A DNA stretch of 64,000 bases from Ganoderma boninense. Lineage: Eukaryota; Basidiomycota; Agaricomycetes; Polyporales; Polyporaceae. Every line of letters starts with the position of its first letter. The stretch's first letter is position 1. The notes below the pieces were generated by a model, which was given only the letters and a program-made list of their open reading frames with translations, made no database searches and was not told the origin of the DNA. The stretch is taken from the NCBI GenBank assembly GCA_002900995.3, contig CM035308.1:806001-870000 (forward strand). Reading direction: 5' to 3'. A program made the translations under genes and the position numbers. This document shows positions 1-10,243 of this stretch, in pieces.

Positions 1-1826
1 TCGTGCGCTCGTCGGCGACGGCGGGTCGGGCGAAGATGGCCCAGGGTCTTCCCAAGGCTCCAGCGGTAAATGGGCGCCCGGCCGACCCCTCCGGACCTGC
101 AAAATGTTGCGACCGTCAGCGCCTCCGCACATCTCGCGTGGTCCCCACGTTCGCAGCTCAAAAAGCTCTCGATAATCGCCGACTTACCTTCGGCACATGA
201 ATTGGTGTCGTTGACGCAAGCGTGTTGAGGGAGGGTAGAGAAGGTCGCGGCGCGAATGCGGGCCGCGTATAGGCGGGGCGTACCTGAGGTGGGCCCGACG
301 ACTTGGGTCTGCGCATAGGGCGCGGACGCGTCGCTGGTCCAGTGGGCGAGGGGGGTGGCGTGGATGGGGAGGGCCGGAATGAACGATGAGGGCGTTCTCC
401 GCGCAAACTACGCGCTCTGCGCGTACCGTTCTCTTGCTCGAGTGCACTTTGAGACAGTGGCGAGAGCGGAGTCTCCAACGGTGCTAATGCATTGTCGCCA
501 AAGATATCGTGCACCGGCGACGAGGCTCGTGAGGGGCGCAAGGGGCTAGGCACAAGATTCGCGAACGGGTCCTCGTCAAGAAGGTCCGGAGGAGGAGAGT
601 TACGAGAGGGCGTGGAGGGCCTCGCCACAGACAAAGGGGATGGTGCACCAGAGTAGAAAGAGAGCCATTCGGCAGAAGTATCGGCGAGCGAAAGATTCGA
701 TGTGCTCGCAGACGAGCCCGAGATGCTGGAGCGACCTGCTGTAGGGGAGGTGGGGAGGGCGGAGGTGGATGCGCTGGCCTGGGGCAAGAAGGAGGGGACG
801 AGGATGGACGTCAAAGATCTTCGTTTCTTGGTCATGGCGTTCGGGAGCGAGGAGATGTCAAAGGCCGGGGAGGGAGGGGAGGTCCGGGAACGGCGGTGGT
901 GAGGAGGATATGAGGTCTCGCGAGGGCCAAGCGGGGAGCGCAGGGATGGGGACTAAAGACAGGACGTGTGAGTGAGAGGACGAGGTTCGGTGGGTGAAGA
1001 CGGGCGGAACGCGTGGAGAAAATGATGAGACGCCGAGAAGCTGCGTGCAATGGCGGATAGCAGCGCGCGCGCCTGCTCGAGATCTGGTGTCCCGACTCGT
1101 GGAAAACACGAGGGCCCCTACCGTCACGGGCCACGGCGTTGATGGCGAAGGCAGGTACGGGCAAATCTAGAAGTGAAAGATAGGATAGAGTACTCACCCG
1201 CGACTCCTTATAGGCACCCGTCTCCAGGTCGAGAGTGGGGTCGTAAGGGAGGAATCCGAAGTGATTCCAGAGGATCTCATGCGCCTGGGTGTGGGCACAG
1301 TCAAGCTCTCGGCTTTCAGGGGATGGCGAGATGTCACAGTTGCCGGGAGGCGTGGCTGGGACGCGTGGGCCTGGCAAGAGGCCTGAATGGGCAACGGGAT
1401 TTGCGAGACGGAGGGCGTCGGGTTCGAACAATTTGTACGGGCGCGGTTCCGAAGAAGGATGGTCGTGGACTGAGAAGAGCTGTGTTTTGGAAGGTCGGTG
1501 CAGGGCAACCCCTGGACCTGGACCGTGGGGGAGCTCCATATGGCCTGCTTCTGCTGGTAACGTTGTGGGGCAGAGGATGGAGGGTGCCAGCTCGAATCAT
1601 CGATGACCTCGTCCTCGCCGTCCTAAATTGGCTCGGCAAATCAGGCAGGTCGTTCTCACACCTCATGCCGGCCCTCGTCAACGCAGCCGCATCGCACTCG
1701 CATCGCTCCCATCTCCGCCCACTTGCGCTCGTCGGACACCCTCGACAGCTCCTCGTTATTTACCCCGTCGCCCGTCGGACACAGCAGCCCCCACCACTGC
1801 CCCACCGTGCCCTCTGGTTTCCCCAT
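1..1826 (-). CDS. Orphan Ser/Pro-rich protein, 3' end beyond the window
   Basis: I do not recognise a family. The model has six exons: 1826-1662, 1622-1524, 1479-1198, 1166-1122, 952-188 and 96-1. All junctions are phase 0 with GT donors and AG acceptors, giving at least 484 residues. The start at 1826 is the first ATG after an in-frame TGA. The N-terminus (MGKPEGTVGQWWGLL) is followed by a segment with three cysteines (RCGCVDEG, and an upstream LLCP), then by a conserved-looking patch rich in aromatic and acidic residues (HEILWNHFGFLPYDP). The rest is low-complexity Ser/Pro/Arg sequence, probably disordered, with many SP/TP dipeptides that could be proline-directed kinase sites (inference). 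The 953-1121 intron is the least certain. The continuous coding sense on this strand across all exons makes a real gene likely. The function is unknown. Confidence 0.6.
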
Positions 1827-4800
1827 GCATCATGTCAGCTTGCCAGAAGTGTCATTTCCACCCCAGATAACTCGATCCATCGGGCTCTTTTTCAAAACTG
1901 TTTGCGTCAGGGCCTGGAACACCCTCTCTCCCCATCAATATTTCATCACTTCTGCCGTTTCCCGGAGCCTTCGGAGGGACCCGATTGTTTTTTCCGAGAG
2001 GAAAACACCGGACAGTGAACTCCAGTGCATATGGCCAGAATATATGCATCATCTTCTGGCTTTCTCCGCTCTATTTGCTAGCCCCCTTTGTAAAACATAC
2101 CGCCGCTTTACTGACTTACGCGTGCAGGATGATTTACGTTGGTGGCGTTATCTGACCAACAGGGCAGCCCGAGTAATGTTTGTGCCACTGCAACATTTAA
2201 ATTAATGTCCATTCCCGTGGCTGCGCCGCCCTGCCTCGGCGTCTACTTTTCCTGTCTCAGACCATCGCAACCAACTGAACGACGTCAGCGGCCCGGCATG
2301 GCGGCCACCAACCAGTGCCCGAGCACGTATTTCTGTGGACTGCGATCAGTTCAGTAAGGAAGATATAGTAAGTAAGTCGCCGTAGAGACAAGTCTCAATG
2401 CTTTTTTCCGTTGTGACGGACGGGGGACATTCGGCGGTGCATACATTCAATTCACTCTCGACGCCCACAATCACCCAAGGCACCGGGTTACCCATTGCGA
2501 CCCCACGTAATTCCCGAGGCGGAGAGCTCTGCGAACAATGTAGCCTGTGACTTTCCAGGGTGAGCAAGTACACGCCAGGTGAGTAAATACACTACTACAT
2601 ACACTCGCGGGTCCTCAGGCTGACGGCCGCGCGATCTCTTCTCTATCTAAACCAGGCGCACGGAGAGTTACCCTCGAGGTTAAACTCTATGCCTTCGTAG
2701 CCTCGTGACGCATCGCAACCCTTCAAGCTTCCAGCCTCTAGAAGGTCCAGCCGGCGGCGCCGCGGAAGTTCGGTCAAACATGCTGCTGAGCAGGGTCCCC
2801 GCCGGCGTCACACGGACTTCGCGGTGCGCACAGGCCCGCCGTCAGCCGCCGTCGCGCCCACCCGCCCAGCGCGGGTGCTGAAGCTGAAGCTGGAGCGCTG
2901 AAGCACGGGCCACCGAGAGCAAAAAGTGAGCAAAAGGTACGCCCGCGCGTGGTCACGTACCCCCGAAATGAACGTACGCTGCTCAGGGGGGCCGGACTTT
3001 CCATCGCAGGTCCTGCTCATTTAGAAACGATATTTCACACCACGGAAAACGCGTGGAATGGGGGAACTTCAGCCACTTCGCTCGCTGATGACTCTGCATT
3101 CCACGTTCTCAACGCCGCTCAGCCTCCCCAGACTTCCTGTGTGTGGGGAACATTCGAATCGTCGACCGCACGCGTAATGATAGAGTCATTGCAATGCATG
3201 ACGTCGACGCGTTTCGGATGGGGCTGTGCGAGGCTTGCCAAATTTCGAATCAAACCACTACGGGCGGCACTAGTCTTGTGGGTGACTTCTCATCGCGCTG
3301 GTCTGCTGAACGGCCAAGACAGGCTGACTATTATTGCGTGCCACAGTTCCAACCCCAAACTTCCCAGAACGAGGTCATGGGGGTGCGCCGGGTGCACTTG
3401 CTCGACTCGAGGTTGAAATGCCGGCATCATCCCCGCCCCATCTCCAGAAATGGCCGAACGATTGCCGGCCGCCTGGTGAGCAAGAAGCAGACGCATGCCG
3501 TAACTCTGAAAGCATCGTGGAAGCGATGACTAACCTCGCGGCAGGACCATGGCTCGTTGCCGATCATATGCGAGGTAACGGCAACCTCCAAGAATTCGAA
3601 GCCGTACGTAGATGAACTTTGCGCCAGCTCCACCCGTAACCTTCGAAGGTGAGTTTCCGGTAACATTCGAAGTCGAGTTCACAATGGCGGAGTTGTTGTT
3701 TTTTCAAGCCGTAGTCGCCGTCGTCGGTCATGTGTTCAGCGCGAAAATGACTCGGACAAGATTCGTTATGATTACGTAGGTCGATATCGCTTCAAACAAC
3801 ACTCTCTTACTGTCTTGACCACAGAGATTACGGACATGAATTATTCCCTGCCTCGTAATGCGACGGAAACATTACTTCTCTTCGGTGCATGCCACGCCAG
3901 GAAAACACTGTGAGCTGAACGGGTTCTCGAAGCAAGCAGTGGATGGTAGTCGTTCGTGATTGACGGTATCGCCGCGACTTGCGGTGGTTATGATTTTATC
4001 ATCATTCTGTTTTGAAGCTGAGCATTATTTAACAGGCTATGCATTTATGCATTACATACCTTGAGCGGGAGAATCAAGTTCGACGCATTGCAAAATCGGT
4101 ACGGCACAAGCTCGAGGGTGGCTTCCTGTGGGCCGCCGCTTCTGATGTCCGTGTAACCGTGAAAACCGTCATTGCTGACGACATACACTCACTGTAGCTC
4201 GACCGATGCATGTTCCGCAGCCTAAGCCACTTGTGGTAGTGGCAATGGCAGTTGGCACCTTTGCGTCGCCGTGTGCGCCGGTGAATTGACTGCGCGTGGC
4301 GGGTTCTGTTGTCCTACCAAATGTGTGTTCCAAAACGCTTCCTGCCTGGTGGATCTCACACCCACAGAGATAGCGGAGGTGCCTCTCTCAGTTGAGACAC
4401 ACCCCCATTTTCCGTTTTCCCAGTGCGCCAGCCTCAGCGACCGGCCCGAGGTAAGCATACCAAGCCAACACTGCATTACGTAATGCAGTTCGGTGGCAAG
4501 CGCCCTCGCCGCAACTCGTTTGAGCAAGTTGCCCGCTCTCAGCTTCGATCTTTGCCACCTCAAGGCCCACATCAGACCATGCGTCAGGAGGCGCACCAGT
4601 TGCCATGAGGAGTGAGGCAATGTGGCTCTCGTGGTCGCCCTATTCGCTCTACTTCGTAGAGATGCCCCAAGCGCCTTAATTGTTCAATGGTACTGTTTCC
4701 TGATCAACGCTGGTCAGTTCAGTTAGTTGCTAAGTATAAATAACTGAGGCCAACTGACACATTCAACATAGGCACCTGGCAAACACGTGTTGTCCCATTC

Positions 4801-5282
4801 ACAGAAGGGCGATGACTTGGACAACAACGTATTGGAAGGTCGCTAGGTCAACAATGGAATCAAGTCCGAGCTGGCCATGTTAACGTGTGACCCACGCGCC
4901 TGGCTCTGTCGAGGCTGATATCGTGCCGCACTTCGGCCTACTTAACGACGTTTTGCTACTGCGCGTAAGTTGTACCTCAGAGGTTCTGTGCAACGATTCG
5001 CCACGATCAACAGCGAAGGACCGATGTGTTCGCCGCAACTTCAGATCTCTACCGCATGTCAGCCTCCAGGCTGTCAGGTGGCATTCAAGACCGCCCACTC
5101 TCCGCGATCAGGATCAGCACTACTCTTCCAGCTTTCTGTCGACGCCTGTGCTACCTGCTTGCACCGTTGCACTCTTGCAGCTACGTCTGTCGCTCGGCTG
5201 TCCTGTCTGTTCCCCTGAGACGCGTCTACTTGCCCTTGTTCACATTTTAGACTCGTCGTTTACTCTCAAAGGGATTCCCAAA
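1827..5282. other. Gene-poor stretch with no supportable coding region
   Basis: Short ORFs occur in all frames, but none continues through credible splice sites or resembles a known family. The stretch contains a 20-bp perfect palindrome at 4470-4489. A TATA-like element (TATAAATA) lies near 4735, without a convincing gene start at a suitable distance. No terminal inverted repeats, tRNA or recognisable transposase or reverse transcriptase fragment was seen. Confidence 0.5.
4470..4489. repeat. 20-bp perfect palindrome
   Basis: The sequence ACTGCATTACGTAATGCAGT equals its own reverse complement, and the symmetry ends at the flanking bases. It is centred on TACGTA in a gene-poor region. It could be a binding site for a dimeric factor, or chance. 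Confidence 0.7.
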
Positions 5283-6462
5283 ATGTTCAAGGATTCCATT
5301 ACCGATGTCGCCCGCAAGCTGGTTCGTACTACCATCTCCGCTCTCAAATCAAGCTGCCGTGTCGCGCTTCTCTGTAAGGATGTCAGGGTCAGTATTCACT
5401 ATGACACAATAAGGGTATGTGTAACGCACCCTCTATGTTTGTTATGTTTTGAAGTTGCAATCAGATCCATTTGCGCACTCGGAAGGCAATCTATATCGTT
5501 ACCCAGGGAAAGCGCAGACCGGAACGTGTCCTCACCACGGTCTGCGCAGTCGTCCTTGCCTCGGACTGAACAGGACTGAACTGATATTGCTCATCCAGGA
5601 TCTGAAGGCGTCACGCCACGGATGGGAAAAGCTTCTCCGCCGCCGCAACCGTGCTAGTTCCACTTCCCGTGCCCACCGCACGAAGGTCGCTCTATCGCCC
5701 GTCTCCCAGCCTCTCTGTGCCTCCCCACATGCTTCATCTCACTCGACTGCGGCGGTTCGTACACGTGTCCAGATCGTAACGCGACGACACGCTCAGTTAT
5801 GGCAAGCGAAGATGCGTGCTCGTATGCAGCGCCAGAAGGAGGTCTATCGGAACATGCGTAACGTACTAGCAGGCAACAGGGCGCCATCGGGACCGATGGA
5901 GGACCTCGAGCCCGCTGCGCTCGAAGCGCAGACTCGGACTGACATTGTGCCCATGGAGGACGTTCAGCCGGCCCCACTCGTGTACGCCGCACAGGACGCT
6001 GCAGCTGTCTGTACCTGTTCTCGCTCGCCGACCTCCCCGACACTGTCGTGGTTCTGCCGGAATCTTACCCAGGCACGCCCGGCCCAGCCCGCGCCCGCGC
6101 TCCCACCCCTGCCCCCAGTCGAACCCGTGCCTCTCCTCGCACCCATGCCTCCATCCCGGCGGGCCGCCCCAGCCCAGCCTGTGCGACCAGAGAGGCAGGC
6201 CAAGCCCGTCTTTTGGGGCGGTCGTGCCGGCAGCGCCAGGGCAGGACTCGCACTTGTGGTTCCCGCTCCATCGACGACGATGGCATCGACAACGACCGCG
6301 ACGACGCCTCGGGGCCTGAGATCCAGAAGGATGCGGGATCCCGTCGTTCGGGATCGTGACATCCACCCGCTCCGAGGCACGCCGCTTCCTCGCACGCCCA
6401 TCGAGGCTCGTCGTTTCGGCGGGGCGCTCAGCAGGCTGAGCCTGGTCGACAGCTTTCAGTAA
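5283..6462 (+). CDS. Putative orphan Pro/Arg-rich protein
   Basis: This is a two-exon model, 5283-5414 and 5455-6462, phase 0, 379 residues. The 40-nt intron runs from GTATGT to TTTTGAAG, which is short for this window. The start (MFKDSITDVARKLVRTTISA) follows a pyrimidine-rich leader. The first 44 residues look like an amphipathic helix. The middle is basic (RRHAQLWQAKMRARMQRQKE). From about residue 200 the chain is very rich in Pro, Ala and Arg and is probably disordered. It ends with an ordered-looking patch (ARRFGGALSRLSLVDSFQ). No known domain was recognised. The nearest neighbours are POB3 downstream and a gene-poor region upstream. It may be a lineage-specific gene; a chance ORF in GC-rich DNA cannot be excluded. 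Confidence 0.4.
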
Positions 6463-7702
6463 GTAGTCCACCGCACTCGTCCTGAGATCTGTGTCCAGGG
6501 GCGGATCCGCGGTGGAACGCGGCCCTAGAAGTTTTGCTTCAGCAAGTTGAGATCCCCCTGCCGCGGTCAGTCTGCCTACTTTCAAAAAGCCGTTTTTCGG
6601 ATCCGGTCTATCTCAGCGAAGAACCTGCTGTTCGGTGAACACCTCGTCCCTCGACTCTTGCGCCAGGTACAAGGTCTTCCTACCTGGCTCACAGCTGGGA
6701 GCTCCTGTCGCGTCTTCCATGCCGACGACCCTTCATTCAGGGGATCGTCAGCTGCCGTTCACACCCAGCTTCCAAGCATCCCCCTTCACTCCCCTTTCGT
6801 GACTTCTATGTTTCGGTACACTGTTCAGTTCCTCCCCTTCCCCATCACTGTTAATTCTCCTTTCCCTTCTTTCTCCAAGATTTGATATCCGGACACCCAC
6901 AAAAGTCCATTTTGCGAGCTTGAATTATCGCTCTCAGGCCTCTACGTCTTTGATTACTTTCTCCTCAATTATTTTTATTCTAAACATTTAGAACTACTAT
7001 ACGGCTACCCTAATACATAGATTCCCCACATACCCTTGGTCTTCTTCTACGCCCTAGAATTAACTTCCATGTATCGGGCACGCCGCATACAGCCAACAGG
7101 CCTTCGTTGCATTTGCGTCAGTGATCAGTCCAATCCCAGCCGAACAAACCGTCGATAGAGGTTAGACTGAAGGACATTCCTCGTGCAAAGACCACCATGA
7201 AGACAGCCGCAACACCTAAATCGACGCAGCGGAAAACCCAATACCAATGCAAGTCACAGGTTCGAAAAGAGTTGTTCTCCAGCTGAATTGGTTACGCCTG
7301 TGGCCCATTGCGTACTTCATCGTCCCTAACTTGCGATGAGGGTTGTATCCGTCGGAGCTGGATAGCTACATAGTATCCTACGGGCACCGCATGCTTTTCG
7401 TCACATGCAATGAGCCCCCCCTACCTATGCATTGTCTTTGCCGTTGTGTCAGATATTGTGCACCTCGGTTAATCAATCCATGGCAGAGAAAGATAACAGA
7501 GATCTGCCGACGATACGCATGAGTCCACATTGGCCGGAAAACCACTACGACGACGCGCGAAATCATGATATGGCATTGCGAAAGCGTGATGAACAATAAG
7601 GTAACCGACAAGGCATGCAATTAGTTAGTAGAGTGATGCAACACGACAGAGGCCCTTCCGACAACAACGAATGAGCCAAGACAAGGGAGAAGGAAGTTCA
7701 GC
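6463..7702. other. Intergenic, nothing recognised
   Basis: AT content is higher than in neighbouring genes at about 6880-7040. No ORF with coding character, RNA gene or repeat was found. The right end is the 3' flank of POB3 (minus strand). Confidence 0.5.
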
Positions 7703-9995
7703 TCAGTCCGCAGCTGTCTTCAGCTTCTTCTTGGCTGGTCCCTCTTCGCCGTCTTTCTTCGCCTTCGGTTTGGGCTTGGGCTTGGGTTTAGGCTTGTCCT
7801 CGTCGTCCACGTCCATCGCATCGTCGTCCTTCTTCGCCTTGGGCTTAGGCTTAGGCTTAGGTTTGGGCGCGGCCTTCTTCGGCTTCTCCTCGTCATCCTC
7901 CGCATCGCTCCCGTCCGCCTTGCTCTTCTTCGCAGGGGCCTTCTTCTTGGGCGCGTTCTTGGGCGCGGCCTTGGCTTTGCCCTTACCCTTGCCCGCCTTC
8001 ATGAAGTCACGGTCGCCACTCGCATCAGACGCAGTCTTGCCACCATCGGAATCCGAGTCCGACTCTGTCGGCGAGCCCGAGTCCGAGTCCGACGCTTGGA
8101 AGTCCTCGTCTATCGGTCACGAGAACATCAGCATGCAGCACTGCGAACGCAGAAAGCATCCCAAGACACCCACCTTCCTCGCTGTCCTCGTCCTCGTCCC
8201 CGCGCCGTGGCTTTGGCGCCTCCTCGCCCGAGCTCGCGACGCTCTGCATCTCCTCGTCCTCGTCGTCGAGGGCGATCGGGAGCTCGCCCTCCATCATCTC
8301 GTTCTTGGTCTTCACCTTCTTGTCCTGGAGGTACGAGCTCACGACCTCGTGCTCCTCCTTGTTGACGCTCGTGAACGTGAGGTCGGACCCACCCTTGGTC
8401 ACGATCTTCATGTCAAACGTCCGCGCAGCGTTCGCGCCCATGCTCGTGCCCAGTCGCGAGAACACGACTTGGTGGATGTCCGAGAGCTCGATGAGCGTCG
8501 GCTGCTTCGAGACGAAGAAGACGTATTTCTCCAGCAGGAAGAGGTCGCCCTGGACGGCCTTGAGGTTGGCCTTGACCGCCGGGTGGCCGTCGCGGCTGGG
8601 GTTGCGCACGCGATGTGAGCGCCGCGCACTGAGATCGGTGGATTCGGGGAGTGCGACGTACCTTTGGAAATTGCCGGTGCCGATGATCTTCTTCTTGGAG
8701 AGGGCACGGAATATGCCAGAGACGACCTCATATGTAGGGTCTTCGTAGTTCTTCTTTAGCCGGTCATACTTCGCGATTTCCTCCCTATAGAAGTAGTGAG
8801 CAGACTGCGATTGAGCAGGCTCGCTCACCAAGTACTCACTCGGTCATGTTCAGCTCCGCGGTAATTTCCTCCTCACGATTGAACTGCATGACTAGATATT
8901 GATATCTGGTTTGGCCTTGCCGGATAGGAACGCTGAGGCCAAGCTACGAAAACGACATGAGAGGTGGGAATGTTCGAGAATGAAACTATACTCACGATGA
9001 AGAGAACATGCAGGTCGTCTTTCGGAAGAAGGAACAGTTTTGAGATGCTGCCATACATGATCTTGTAGTCGTACGTTCTCCCACGCAGCCGTAGGAACTC
9101 AGGATACATGTCGACGTCGTACCGACCTCTCGGTGTGAGAACGTTGACCTCGTCGAAACTGAGAATGATGTTGCCAGCGACTGCGCCGAGTTCTGCCTTC
9201 TCTTTGACGAGGTCGTGGAAGGCTTGCGCAGCGCTGACTTCCTCGCCGTCCTCCTCGACATCGGACTTTTGTGACCCCGCATCCGATCCGCGGTTCTTCG
9301 TTTGGGTCCCGGGGACGTAAAATCGGATCTCGACCATCTCATCGGGAGCGCCTCGGGATTGCTTTTTATTTTGCGTGGTGAATTCCAGGGAGACCTCCGT
9401 GCGGCCAGCGATGTTCGAGTTGGCGACTTGTGTAAGTGGGAGCTCGAATGCAGTTTTGTTTGAAACGAGGAATGCGAGGTCTTGACCTGGATATCGGGGT
9501 TGGCATGCAGTCAACGAAGTATTGTGCCTTGGACGCACCCTGGAAATCCGTCACGCCCCAATTCCAACCCTTGAAGGATACCTCCTTCGTCTCTAGCGTG
9601 ACGCTGAAGTGTTGTTTAAGGAGATGCGCGAGGCGATCATGATCCTAGGACAACATTCAGTATCCCGCCACGATAAGGGCCGAGAGCGATGATGACTCAC
9701 CTCGCGCACAAAGCCATCGAAAGTCTCCTTTGACCGGTCCTTCAGGCCAACCCGGAGCTGGTAATTGCGCGCGACGCGAATCCATTGCGCCCATTTGATA
9801 TCCGAGGCCTGCATTGCAACCATGTGGTCCCCTTCCTCCCCCTTCCAGGCCATACCGCTCACCGCGATACGAAACTCTATCCACGAAAGAAGATTGAGCC
9901 AACACCCTCAAATAGCGCAAATAGACTGCAGAACACATACTGCCGACATCTGAGGAGAGCCCGTGGAAGATCCTGTCGAACTGAGTCGTCGTCAT
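7703..9995 (-). CDS. POB3: FACT complex subunit POB3 (SSRP1 homologue)
   Basis: Histone chaperone subunit that pairs with Spt16 in FACT to reorganise nucleosomes during transcription and replication (family knowledge). There are eight exons: 9995-9941, 9876-9701, 9644-9539, 9486-8996, 8943-8840, 8784-8662, 8595-8174 and 8109-7703, giving 627 residues. The N-terminal PH-like domain starts MTTTQFDRIFHGLSSDVGKF and contains the hallmark GWNWG. The middle region carries the family motifs TPRGRYDVDMYPEFLRLRGR and RQGQTRYQYLVMQF, followed by the second PH-like domain (TFDMKIVTKGGSDLTF). An acidic Ser/Asp/Glu stretch follows, then a strongly basic tail with two Lys-Pro repeat blocks and no HMG box. 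Fungal Pob3 normally ends in the acidic tail, so the basic extension is unusual. It is divergent from alpha-actinin, with 248 bp between the start codons. Confidence 0.96.
7772..7867. repeat. Hexanucleotide repeat blocks encoding (Lys-Pro)n in POB3
   Basis: Two blocks of imperfect GGCTTG/GGCTTA hexamers, at about 7772-7796 and 7840-7867, encode alternating Lys-Pro in the POB3 tail on the minus strand. An acidic linker containing DDDAMDVDDEDK separates them. Such repeats are prone to length variation. Confidence 0.85.
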
Positions 9996-10243
9996 GGTCG
10001 CCTACAAGAGAGAGAGGCGGGGCGAGAAGGGGGAGGTGGTGGTAGGGGAACAAGAGTGGAGTGCAGGCGAGAGTCGCGAGTCGCGTGAATCCGAGGACGC
10101 GTTTCGGAGTTTGAACACGCGCTGTTCGCGCGCGCCACAGCGCGCGTCCCGGCCGGGCCCCCTCGCCCTTCCCTCGTCTCCCATCTCACCGCCGTCGGCC
10201 TCTCTGCTCCCACCTCACTCTCTCCTCTTCTCCTGCTGTCGCG
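9996..10243. promoter_or_regulatory. Shared divergent promoter of POB3 and alpha-actinin
   Basis: 248 bp separate the two start codons. The alpha-actinin side is strongly CT-rich just before its ATG, a common core-promoter or leader feature in filamentous fungi. No clear TATA box was seen. Confidence 0.5.

Noticed and set aside
832..1539. 235-codon single ORF on the minus strand starting MELPHG
   Set aside because: Only its central part is coding. Better splice models join that part to upstream and downstream exons in other frames.
4730..4742. TATA-like TATAAATA as promoter for the 5283 gene
   Set aside because: It is about 550 bp from the start codon with no supported upstream exon.
7671..8618. 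315-codon plus-strand ORF opposite POB3
   Set aside because: It is the antisense shadow of the POB3 tail; its Leu/Gly repeats are the complement of the Lys-Pro codons.
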